From Roseateles subflavus (GTDB lineage: Bacteria; Pseudomonadota; Gammaproteobacteria; Burkholderiales; Burkholderiaceae_C): DNA of 64,000 nucleotides. Positions 8,308 to 15,861 of this stretch are shown piece after piece. Each line of letters opens with the position of its first letter. Position 1 is the first letter of the stretch. Location: positions 33,848 through 97,847 of the forward strand of contig NZ_JASVDS010000010.1 of assembly GCF_030285365.1 (NCBI RefSeq). Direction: 5' to 3'. The notes under the pieces are model-generated. The model was not told the origin of the DNA, ran no database searches, and saw nothing but the letters and a program-made list of their open reading frames with translations. Both the position numbers and the translations under genes were made by a program.

Positions 8308-9923
8308 CGACGACACCGAAGGTCCCCGCCTGGATGGACGAGGCGCGCCAGCAGGGGCTGCTCGCGCCGCAGGCCGGGCTGCCGACGCCTGGGCGCCCCT
8401 GGCCCGTCCAGCTGCTGTCGGCGCTGGGCGCCTGGCTCGCGGTGGTCCCGCTGCTGTTCTTCCTGGCGCTCTTCTTCGAACGCGCCTGGCGGCACGGCCC
8501 CACGGCCTACCTGGTGGGCGGGGCGCTGCTGGCGGCGGCCCTGATCATCCTGCGGCAAGGGCGCGCGGGGCAGTTCCTCGAGCAGCTGGCCCTGCCGCTG
8601 CTCCTGCTGGGCATTTGCAGCGTCGGCTACGCCTTCGGCCGCGACCTGCCCTACCGCGGCGCGCTCACGGCCTCGCTGGCCCTGTGCGGCGGGCTCTTGG
8701 TCGCCCTGCCGCGCCACTGGCTGCGCCTGCTCATCGGCATGGCCGGATCGTGGCTGTGCATGGCCCTGGTGCCCGGCGGGCAGTGGGGCGTGGGCATGGT
8801 GGCCCTGTGGTGGGCGATCTACCTGGCGCTGGGCGTCTGGGCCGTGGCGCAGGCCTGGGTCCATGCCCAGGGCCTGCAGGCGGGCGGGGCGGCGCGAGCG
8901 GCGCTGCTGGAGCCGGTCCTGCAGGGCTGGGCGCTGGGCTTGCTGCCCGCGCTGGCATGGTTGTGCGGCCCGAGCTTCATGATGGCGGGGGCGCTGGGGT
9001 CGGGTCTTGCCCGCGAGGTCCACGGCACGCTTGGCCCCTATCTGTGGCCGGCGGACCGGATGGGGCCGGCGCTGCTCTCGGTGCTGTCCGCGGGACTGGC
9101 GCAGGCGGTGCTCTCGAAGGCCTGGCCCGAGCTTGGCCGGCCGCGCGTGTGGCTGCCGGCCGTGCTGCTGATGGGGCTGGCCTCGGTGCTGCCGGCACTG
9201 GGAGCCTGTCTGCTGATGCTGAGCCTGGCGCTCGTGCGCGGCCGCCGGGTGCTGGCGCTGAGCGCCGCCGCGACGGGCCTGTGGGCGCTCGGCAGCTTCT
9301 ACTACCAGCTGGACCTGCCCCTCACGGACAAGGCCCTGATCCTCGTCGTCGCCGGCGCGCTGCTGGGGGCCTGGCTGTGGCTCACCCGCGACCGGACCGG
9401 CGCGACCGCGCCTTCGGCCGCGTCGCAGCCCGACCCGGGTGCGCGGGCGGTGGCCCTGTGTGCGCTGCTGGCCCTCGGTCTCGTGAACGGGCTGATCTGG
9501 CAGAAGGAATCCCTGATCGCGCAGGGCCGCCCGGTCTTCGTGAGCCTCGCGCCCGTGGATCCGCGCTCGCTCATCCAGGGCGACTACATGCGCATCGCCT
9601 ATGCCCTGCCGCCCGTGCCCGTGGTCGACGGGATCATCGGCCCCTGGCAGCGCCGGCCGCGTGTGGAAGGGGCGGTCGACGCCCGCGGGGTGCTGGGGCC
9701 GGCGCGGCTGCTGAGCCCGGACGATGCGCCCACGCCGGGCCTGCAGGTGCTGGAGCTGAGCCCCGTCAACGGGCGCTGGACGCTGGTCAGCGACGCCTGG
9801 TATTTCGCCGAAGGGCAGGAGCCGGTGTTCCGCACCGCGGCCTATGGCGAGTTCCGCGTGATGCCGGACGGCCGCGCCCTGCTGGTCGGGCTGGCCGACA
9901 AGGACCTGCGCCGCCTGCCCTGA
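8304..9923 (+). CDS. DUF4401 membrane protein fused to a GDYMxLxY-type domain
   Basis: A 539-residue protein. Residues 35-360 hold roughly ten membrane segments (DUF4401). After one more hydrophobic segment (about 385-405), a soluble C-terminal domain of about 130 residues carries GDYMRIAY at 426-433, the signature of the GDYMXLXY domain. In other species the two domains are often separate proteins; here they are one chain. The soluble domain follows the last membrane segment and may face the periplasm. The start overlaps the upstream DUF2157 gene by ATGA. Function is unknown; the conserved pairing suggests one membrane complex. Confidence 0.8.
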   Translation: MTTTPKVPAWMDEARQQGLLAPQAGLPTPGRPWPVQLLSALGAWLAVVPLLFFLALFFERAWRHGPTAYLVGGALLAAALIILRQGRAGQFLEQLALPLLLLGICSVGYAFGRDLPYRGALTASLALCGGLLVALPRHWLRLLIGMAGSWLCMALVPGGQWGVGMVALWWAIYLALGVWAVAQAWVHAQGLQAGGAARAALLEPVLQGWALGLLPALAWLCGPSFMMAGALGSGLAREVHGTLGPYLWPADRMGPALLSVLSAGLAQAVLSKAWPELGRPRVWLPAVLLMGLASVLPALGACLLMLSLALVRGRRVLALSAAATGLWALGSFYYQLDLPLTDKALILVVAGALLGAWLWLTRDRTGATAPSAASQPDPGARAVALCALLALGLVNGLIWQKESLIAQGRPVFVSLAPVDPRSLIQGDYMRIAYALPPVPVVDGIIGPWQRRPRVEGAVDARGVLGPARLLSPDDAPTPGLQVLELSPVNGRWTLVSDAWYFAEGQEPVFRTAAYGEFRVMPDGRALLVGLADKDLRRLP

Positions 9924-9935
9924 GGCCGGGAGGGC

Positions 9936-10205
9936 TCAGCCCTCGCCGGGCGCGCCGCCGTCCAGCATCAGGTCGATGAGCTGGTGCAGGAAATCCAGCG
10001 CCTCCTCGGGCGTGGGAAAGTAGTACTCGCCCCCGAGGTCCGCGGCGTCGCCGTCCGGGCCGATGTGGGCCAGGCCCCAGCCCTCGGCGCCGCCCCCGAT
10101 GGCCAGCACCGCAAAGGTGCCAGGGGGCAGCTCGCGGGCGCTGCCACTGGTGATGCGGATGTCCTTGCCGCGGTAGGTCTGGAAGCGTTTGAGAGGCTCG
10201 TACAT
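9936..10205 (-). CDS. Hypothetical protein, 89 residues
   Basis: A small soluble protein beginning MYEPLKRFQTYRGKDIRI and containing GGGAEGWGLAHIGPDGDAADLGGEYYFPTPEEA. Charge is balanced and no membrane segment is seen. The compact start is at 10205; the frame remains open further upstream but crosses the divergent promoter of the DUF427 gene. It is divergent from that gene and convergent with the DUF4401 gene. I do not recognise the family. Confidence 0.6.
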   Translation of the reverse strand: MYEPLKRFQTYRGKDIRITSGSARELPPGTFAVLAIGGGAEGWGLAHIGPDGDAADLGGEYYFPTPEEALDFLHQLIDLMLDGGAPGEG

Positions 10206-10213
10206 CCGGTGGA

Positions 10214-10241
10214 TTGTCGGTGCAGACGGCCGCCCTATAGT
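10214..10241 (+). promoter_or_regulatory. Sigma70-type promoter for the DUF427 gene
   Basis: A TTGTCG -35 and TATAGT -10 are separated by 16 nt, ending about 30 nt upstream of the DUF427 start. The -10 is followed by CGC. The same TATAGTCGC string occurs at 36201 and 62811. Confidence 0.5.
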
Positions 10242-10271
10242 CGCGGCATCTTCAATCCGGGAGTCCTGGGC

Positions 10272-10550
10272 ATGAAAGCCATCTGGAACGGCGTGACCCT
10301 CGCCGAGAGCAACGACACGGTGCTGGTCGACGGCAACCACTACTTCCCCGAGGCCTCGCTGAACAAGGCCTACACGAGCTTCAGCAACCACCGCAGCAGC
10401 AGTGAGAAGGGGCAGGCGCAGTACCTGAGCCTGCTGGTGAACGGCGAGTTCAACCCCGATGCCGTGTGGTTCTACGCCAAGCCCAACGAGGCCTTCGCGG
10501 CCATCAAGGGGCGCGTGGCCTTCTGGAAGGGCGTGCAGATCGTCGAATGA
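10272..10550 (+). CDS. DUF427 family protein
   Basis: A 92-residue soluble protein of the DUF427 family, recognised by the N-terminal MKAIWNGVTLAESNDTVLVDGN.YFP strand pattern and the terminal GRVAFWKGVQIVE. The function is unknown although the family is widespread. The start is the first ATG after the promoter. It is convergent with the GGDEF-EAL gene. Confidence 0.85.
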   Translation: MKAIWNGVTLAESNDTVLVDGNHYFPEASLNKAYTSFSNHRSSSEKGQAQYLSLLVNGEFNPDAVWFYAKPNEAFAAIKGRVAFWKGVQIVE

Positions 10551-10563
10551 GCGGGCCGCGGCC

Positions 10564-12357
10564 TCAGTGCCGCTGCTGCCAGCGCTCCAGCCAGCCCGGC
10601 AGGTCCGCGAAGGGCATGGGGCGGCTGATGCCATAGCCCTGGCCGCAGTGACAGCCCAGGTCCAGCAGGCGCTGCCAGCAGTCCGCGTTCTCCACGCCCT
10701 CGGCGACGAGGCGGATGTCCAGCGCGCGGCAGAACACCACCAGGCTGGTCACCAGGGACAGGTCGAACTGGTTCTGGCCGAGCGTGATGATGTAGGACTT
10801 GTCGATCTTGATCTCCTTGATGGCGAACTCCCGCAGGTAGCCAAAGGAGGTGAAGCCCGCCCCGAAGTCGTCGATGGACAGCGCGATGCCCTCGGCGGCC
10901 AGCGCGTCGATGACGCGCCGGGCCTGCACCGGGTTGGCGATCAGCGCCGTCTCGGTCAGCTCCAGGGTCAGCTGTTCCGGCTGCAGGCCGTGGCGCTGCA
11001 GCACGGCCAGGAGCTGCTCGACGAAGTCCGCGTGCTCCAGCATGCGGGCCGACAGGTTGATGGCCACCCGGGGGACGTCCGTGCCGCCGGGCAGGGCGGC
11101 GGCCTGGGCCAGCGTCGTGAGTTGCGCGAGCTGGGCCAGCACCCGCTCGAAGGTCTCCATCGTGAAGCGCGGCAGGAGGGTCGAGGGCTCGACGGCGGCG
11201 ATGAACACGTCCGGCGCGATCGGCCCGAACTTGCGATGCTGCCAGCGCGCCAGGGCCTCGAAACCCAGCACGCGTCCGTCCCGCAGGTCGATCTTGGGCT
11301 GCCAGTGCCACTGCAGCTCGCCGCGGTCCAGCGCCAGCTCCAGGTCGCCCAGCAACGTCATGCGGTCCATGAAGTTGCTGCTCTTGGGCTCCAGGGCGTC
11401 GTAGATCACCGCCTTGTCCAAGCCCTTCTTCGCGCGGTACATGGCGTTGTCGGCGCGGCTCAGCAGCGTGTTCGGATCCTGGCCATGCTGCGGGCACAGG
11501 GCGATGCCGACCGAGGCGCCCACCTTCAGTACGTCCCCTTGCAGCGCGAAGGGCTGCTCGAGCAGACGCACCACCTTCAGGCCGAGCGCCTGCGCCACCT
11601 CCAGCGAATGCACGCCGTGCAGGATCATCGCGAACTCGTCACCCCCGAGCCGGGCCACGGTGTCGGCCTCGCGCACGCTGTCCTCCAGGCGCCGGGCCAC
11701 CTCGACCAGCAGCCGGTCGCCGACGGCATGCCCCATCAGGTCGTTCACCTCCTTGAATCGGTCCAGGTCCAGCATCAGCACGGCGAAGGGGTCGGCCTTG
11801 CGGCGGTGGATCATGCACAGCTGCTCGAGCCGGTCGAAGAAGACGTGCCGGTTGGGCAGGTCGGTGAGCGCGTCGTGCAGGCTCTTGTGCAGCAGGTCCT
11901 GCTCGGCCTGGCGAAGCCGGGCCTGGACCTGGATCCAGTTCAGGCCTTCGTCGATCGCGCTGCTGACCTTGTCGGCCGAGAGATCGAGCTTGGAGAGGTA
12001 CTCGTGGATGCCCAGCTTGATGGCGTCGGCGGCCGTCTTCTCGCTGCCACCGCCGGTGACGGCCACGACCACGCAGTCCGCCCCCACGCTCTCCCAGATG
12101 TCGGGCAGCAGCTCGCGGCCATCGCCGTCGTCCAGCTTGAAGTCCAGGAAGATGAAGGAGAAGCGCACCTTGCGTTCGCGCAGCTCGCTCAGCGCGCCCG
12201 ACTTCGAGGAGGCCTCGGCGATGTGGATGGGCAGGCGATAGCGCCGCAGCATGCGCGCCAGACGCTCGCGATCGACATCGTCGTCGTCCACCACCAGGGC
12301 GTGGATCTCCTCCAGCGTGGAGCCGGTCGGTGGGGAGGGGGCGCGCAGGGGCGTCAT
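10564..12357 (-). CDS. Response regulator with GGDEF and EAL domains
   Basis: A 597-residue cyclic-di-GMP signalling protein. Residues 15-140 form a receiver (VVDDDDVDRE, FLDFKLDDGDGRE with acceptor Asp, SKLD for the Lys). A linker helix leads to a GGDEF domain (DALTDLPNRHVFF, then LGGDEF near residue 237) and a C-terminal EAL domain (FEALARWQH near 366, later DDFGAGFTSFGYL and EGVEN). Both the synthase and phosphodiesterase motifs look intact. It is the last gene of a kinase/receiver/effector operon, starting 14 nt after the receiver stop, and should receive phosphate from the adjacent kinase. Net direction of activity cannot be told. Confidence 0.92.
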   Translation of the reverse strand: MTPLRAPSPPTGSTLEEIHALVVDDDDVDRERLARMLRRYRLPIHIAEASSKSGALSELRERKVRFSFIFLDFKLDDGDGRELLPDIWESVGADCVVVAVTGGGSEKTAADAIKLGIHEYLSKLDLSADKVSSAIDEGLNWIQVQARLRQAEQDLLHKSLHDALTDLPNRHVFFDRLEQLCMIHRRKADPFAVLMLDLDRFKEVNDLMGHAVGDRLLVEVARRLEDSVREADTVARLGGDEFAMILHGVHSLEVAQALGLKVVRLLEQPFALQGDVLKVGASVGIALCPQHGQDPNTLLSRADNAMYRAKKGLDKAVIYDALEPKSSNFMDRMTLLGDLELALDRGELQWHWQPKIDLRDGRVLGFEALARWQHRKFGPIAPDVFIAAVEPSTLLPRFTMETFERVLAQLAQLTTLAQAAALPGGTDVPRVAINLSARMLEHADFVEQLLAVLQRHGLQPEQLTLELTETALIANPVQARRVIDALAAEGIALSIDDFGAGFTSFGYLREFAIKEIKIDKSYIITLGQNQFDLSLVTSLVVFCRALDIRLVAEGVENADCWQRLLDLGCHCGQGYGISRPMPFADLPGWLERWQQRH

Positions 12358-12371
12358 GCAGGGGCTTTCTC

Positions 12372-12839
12372 TCAGGGCAGGCGGACGGAGGCCGCGTACT
12401 TGTCCAGGAAGTTCGCGAGCAGCGAGAACTGCGGCCCCACGGCCGACTTGACCATGAAGCCGGCCACGTTCTCGTTGTAGGCGCGGGTGCGGTCGGCGTC
12501 GCGGGAGGACGTCGTCAGGACGAAGACCACCGTCTGCTTGAGCGCCGGGTCCTTGCGCAGCACCTCCAGGAACTGGAAGCCGTCCATGCGGGGCATGTTG
12601 AGGTCCAGGAGCACGAGATAGGGCGGGCTCAGGCGGCGGCTGGGGTGCTGGTTGCGCAGGATCTCCAGGGCCACGAGGCCGTCCTCCGCGGTCACGGTCT
12701 GGCAATGCACACCGAGCTTGCGGAAGCTGCGCAGCACGCCCTCGGTGGCGACGTCGTCGTCGTCGACCAGCAGCACACTGAAGGGCGGCGCCAGGGCCGA
12801 GGCCGCCGGCGCGGGGGGGGCCAGGGTGTCAGGATTCAT
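12372..12839 (-). CDS. Rcp1-like single-domain response regulator
   Basis: A 155-residue receiver-only protein of the Rcp1 type, commonly paired with PAS or phytochrome kinases. The acidic pocket is VLLVDDDDVATEG, the acceptor Asp is in VLLDLNMPRMDGF, the switch Thr is in VLTTSS, and the Lys is in FMVKSA. A strong AAGGAGGT lies 5 nt before ATG 12839, inside the 3' end of the kinase gene, which it overlaps by 11 nt, so translation is coupled. It probably shuttles phosphate from the kinase or competes with the downstream GGDEF-EAL protein. Confidence 0.9.
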   Translation of the reverse strand: MNPDTLAPPAPAASALAPPFSVLLVDDDDVATEGVLRSFRKLGVHCQTVTAEDGLVALEILRNQHPSRRLSPPYLVLLDLNMPRMDGFQFLEVLRKDPALKQTVVFVLTTSSRDADRTRAYNENVAGFMVKSAVGPQFSLLANFLDKYAASVRLP

Positions 12840-14298
12840 CGTCCACCTCCTTGAGCGCAATCCGCGGCCAGTGCACGCGGAAGCAGGCGCCTCCGAGCGT
12901 GGGGCTGCGGCTGGCGACGATGGCGCCGCCGTGCGCGTTGATCATGCGGCGCGTCACCGCCAACCCCACGCCATGACCCGTCGTGGTGGCGCTGGCGCGG
13001 TGGAAGAGCTTGAAGATGCGCTCCTCCGCGCCGGCCGGGATGCCCTGGCCGTCGTCCTCGATCGCGAAGACGTTGAAGCGGCCTTCCTCGCGCATCTGGA
13101 TCCGGATGCGGCCCTGGGTGCCCCCGTGGTGCTTCACGGCATTGCCGATCAGGTTGCGCAGGCTCAGGCTCAGGGGGGCCTGGGGCGCCGGGAAGGGCTG
13201 CCCCTGCACATCGACCTCCACCTGGAAGCCCGGCGGCAGGTGCACCAGGGCCAGCACCTCGTCAACCAGCGGGCCGGGATCGACGGTGTCCAGCCGCTGG
13301 TCCCGCTGGCCGGCGCGGGCGTAGTCCAGCAGGTCGTCGATCATGCGTTCGGCGCGCTCGATGCGGGTGCTGATGCGCTCGAAGTTCTGCAGCACGGGCG
13401 GCGTGATCGCGGACTCGGGCAGGTCCTCGCGGATCCAGCTGAGCAGGTCGGCGATGCCCCGCAGCGGCGAGCGCAGGTCATGCGAAGCCACGTAGGTGAA
13501 CTCCTCCAGCTGGGCATTGGTCTGGCGCAGGGCCGCCTCGGCCTTCTTGCGCAGGGAGATGTCGCTGACCATGGCCAGTGCGTGGCGGCCATCCGGCATG
13601 TCCAGCGTCGTCAGGGCGATCTCGACGGGGAACTCCTGGCCGCTGCGGTGCAGCGCCGTGAGGTCGCGTCCGGCGCCCATGCGGCGCAGCGTGGGCTGGC
13701 GGGCGTAGCCGTCGCGGAGCTGGACATGCCCTTCGCGGTAGCGGTCCGGCAGCAGCACCTCCAGCGGCCGGCCGATCAGGTCGCCCGCGGCATAGCCGAA
13801 CTGGGCGTCCAGGGCCGGATTGCTCAGCTTGATGCGACCTTGCGGATCGACAATCAGCAGGCCCTGCGGCATGGCCGCGAAGATCTGCTCGAACTGGCGC
13901 TGCATCTGGCGACGGACCGAGAGATCGGAGATGTAGGCCGCCGCACAGAGCTGCCCATCCAGGTGCATGGGGGCGAGGGCAATGTCGACAGGAACGGCGT
14001 GACCGTCGTGGTGCAGGGCATGCAGCTCGCGGCCGGCCCCCATGCGGCGCTGGCGCGGGTCGGCAAAGAAGGCGGCCATCCAGCTCTCGTGGTGCGGGCG
14101 GACCACCTCAGGCAGCAGCCCGGCCAGCGTCTGCCCGACGAGCGCGCCGGCCGCGTAGCCCAGCATGTGCTCGAGCGCGAGGTTGGCGTACAGAATGCGG
14201 GCTTGCGCCGGGCTCACCACCAGCACGCCGACGGGGGCGTGCTCAAGGACGGCGCGCAATTCGCCGACCGAGGGCGACGGGCTCTGGTCTTCAGCCAT
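12829..14298 (-). CDS. PAS-PAS sensor histidine kinase
   Basis: A 489-residue soluble kinase with no membrane segment. Two PAS domains lie at about 12-125 and 133-245. A HisKA domain has its phospho-acceptor in YVASHDLRSPL near residue 270, and an HATPase domain shows the N box (LIGNAVKHHGG), G1 (DDGQGIP) and G2 (GHGVGLAV) motifs. With no transmembrane region it senses a cytosolic signal such as redox state or a ligand. GGGAG precedes ATG 14298. A perfect TTGAT-N4-ATCAA sits 90 bp upstream, suggesting FNR control of the operon. Confidence 0.92.
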   Translation of the reverse strand: MAEDQSPSPSVGELRAVLEHAPVGVLVVSPAQARILYANLALEHMLGYAAGALVGQTLAGLLPEVVRPHHESWMAAFFADPRQRRMGAGRELHALHHDGHAVPVDIALAPMHLDGQLCAAAYISDLSVRRQMQRQFEQIFAAMPQGLLIVDPQGRIKLSNPALDAQFGYAAGDLIGRPLEVLLPDRYREGHVQLRDGYARQPTLRRMGAGRDLTALHRSGQEFPVEIALTTLDMPDGRHALAMVSDISLRKKAEAALRQTNAQLEEFTYVASHDLRSPLRGIADLLSWIREDLPESAITPPVLQNFERISTRIERAERMIDDLLDYARAGQRDQRLDTVDPGPLVDEVLALVHLPPGFQVEVDVQGQPFPAPQAPLSLSLRNLIGNAVKHHGGTQGRIRIQMREEGRFNVFAIEDDGQGIPAGAEERIFKLFHRASATTTGHGVGLAVTRRMINAHGGAIVASRSPTLGGACFRVHWPRIALKEVDDES

Positions 14299-14387
14299 GT
14301 CCGGAACTCCCTGAACGCGGCGAGCAGGCTGTGTTCCGCCCCGCGCTGCGCAGCGGCCGCCCCGATCGGAAGACCGGGAGGCGGCGC

Positions 14388-14401
14388 TTGATATCAATCA
14401 A
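14388..14401. promoter_or_regulatory. FNR/Anr box, TTGATATCAATCAA
   Basis: An exact TTGAT-N4-ATCAA match lies upstream of the histidine-kinase operon. If it acts as a -41.5 activator site, the transcript would begin near 14353 with a leader of about 55 nt. It could alternatively act on something downstream on the plus strand, but the next plus-strand gene is over 1 kb away. Confidence 0.6.
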
Positions 14402-14525
14402 ACAGGGGATTGACCCGGCGCGAAAGCAAAGACCCCGCGGGCCATGGGGCTGTGTTGCACTAGCTACGACGGTGCGCGGCCACGAACGAGGCTGAAAGAG
14501 GGGACGGCAGTTCGCGCGGCGTACG

Positions 14526-15734
14526 TCAGACGCGGGGCCACAGCACCCACAGGCGCAGCGGCTGCTTCATGCGGCCGGCCTGGGCCTCGGCCTCGGGGCC
14601 CCAGCCCCAGAAGAAGTCCGCCCGCACCGCGCCGACGATGGCGCTGCCGGTGTCCTGCGCCACCACGAGCCGGCGCAGCGGCGTGCTGCTGAGGGGCTCG
14701 CTGGTGTCCAGCCAGACGAGCGTGCCGTAGGGGATGCTGGTCTTGTCGACGGCAATGGAGCGGCCCGGCGTGAGCGGCACGCCCTGGGCGCCCTTGGGGC
14801 CCAGTTCGGGATCCGGCAGCGCCTCCTCGCGGAAGAAGACGTAACGCGGATTGGCCCACAGCAGCTCATTCAGGCGGGCCGGGTTGCGGCGGGCCCAGTC
14901 GCGGATCTGCGGCCAGGAGGCCTCGCCGGGGCGCAGTTCGCCCTTGTCGATCAGGTAGCGTCCGATGGACTGGTAGGGCTGGTCGTTGTGGCCGGCGAAG
15001 GCCAGGCGCAGCAGGCGCGTCTGCCCGTCGGGCTCCCGCATCTGCACCCGGCCGGAGCCCTGGATGTGCAGGACCAGCGCCTCGAGCGCGTCGTCCGTGT
15101 AGGCCAGCTCCAGGGGCTTGAGCCGGGCCTTCACGGCGGCGTCGCCCTCGATCTGGGCCCGGGTGAAGAAGGGCTTGCGCTGGGCCAGGTCCGGCGGCAC
15201 GCCGTGCAGGGGGATGCGGAAGGCGCCCTGCGGCCGGCGGGCGGCCTGGAGCAGGGGCTCGAAGTAGCCCGTCACCAGGCCCTCGGTCTGGCCCTCCAGG
15301 CTCTCGACGCGCCAGGGCTGCAGCTGTTCGCGGAACCAGGCGCGCAGGGCGATCTCGTCCTGCGGATCCGTGGCGAGGGCCGAGGCGCAGGCCGTCGCCC
15401 AGCCGGGGGCCGGCTTGCTGCAGGAGCGCAGCAGGGCGGGCCAGACGGCCAGGGTGCTGTCCTCGCTCCAGCCGGGCAGGTCCGACCACGCGGCCTGGAC
15501 CCAGCGCGAACGCTCGCGCAGTTGCACGGGGGCGTTGGCGGGCGCCGTGTCGCCCGGCGGCACGGTGCCGGGCACGGGGGGCGTCACGACGGGCGCCGGC
15601 GGCAGGGGCGTCGTGCTGCACGCGGCCAGCAGTCCTAGAATCGCCGCGCCCAGCAGGCTCCGCAAACGCCGGCCTCGCGAGGCCGCTGCGGGGGCGGCCG
15701 GGGCCGTCTGGAAGGAAGAGGAAGCGAACAACAT
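14526..15734 (-). CDS. mltA: Membrane-bound lytic murein transglycosylase A
   Basis: A 402-residue outer-membrane lipoprotein that cleaves peptidoglycan glycan strands to 1,6-anhydro products. A basic stretch (SRGRRLR) and hydrophobic core lead to a lipobox LLAAC. The mature enzyme has the MltA domain (VTGYFEPLL near residue 155) and the C-terminal 3D domain, with the catalytic Asp in VVAQDTGSAIVGAVRADFFWGWG. ATG 15734 was chosen, but the n-region before the signal core is long (about 25 residues). The start codon overlaps, in antisense, the ATG of the microprotein gene at 15733. Alternative starts exist upstream at 15785 and 15800. Confidence 0.92.
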   Translation of the reverse strand: MLFASSSFQTAPAAPAAASRGRRLRSLLGAAILGLLAACSTTPLPPAPVVTPPVPGTVPPGDTAPANAPVQLRERSRWVQAAWSDLPGWSEDSTLAVWPALLRSCSKPAPGWATACASALATDPQDEIALRAWFREQLQPWRVESLEGQTEGLVTGYFEPLLQAARRPQGAFRIPLHGVPPDLAQRKPFFTRAQIEGDAAVKARLKPLELAYTDDALEALVLHIQGSGRVQMREPDGQTRLLRLAFAGHNDQPYQSIGRYLIDKGELRPGEASWPQIRDWARRNPARLNELLWANPRYVFFREEALPDPELGPKGAQGVPLTPGRSIAVDKTSIPYGTLVWLDTSEPLSSTPLRRLVVAQDTGSAIVGAVRADFFWGWGPEAEAQAGRMKQPLRLWVLWPRV

Positions 15735-15861
15735 GGGCGTGATTGTGCTGGAGGCCCTCGGGGCCCTGGGACTGCTGATCTTCATCGTCTGGTGGACCAT
15801 GTTCTCCGGCCGCCGCCGGGGTGAGCGCGAGCTGCCGCCCGAGGACGACCGCTCGCGCTGA
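15733..15861 (+). CDS. 42-residue single-span membrane microprotein
   Basis: A short gene starting at ATG 15733, preceded by GGAAGAGGAAG. One membrane helix covers residues 2-24 (VIVLEALGALGLLIFIVWW), followed by a basic/acidic tail FSGRRRGERELPPEDDRSR, so the C-terminus is probably cytosolic. Its start codon shares bases with the opposite-strand mltA start (the CATG palindrome). Codon third positions are G/C-rich as in real genes here. Family unknown; it may be a small partner of cell-envelope proteins. Confidence 0.6.
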   Translation: MGVIVLEALGALGLLIFIVWWTMFSGRRRGERELPPEDDRSR

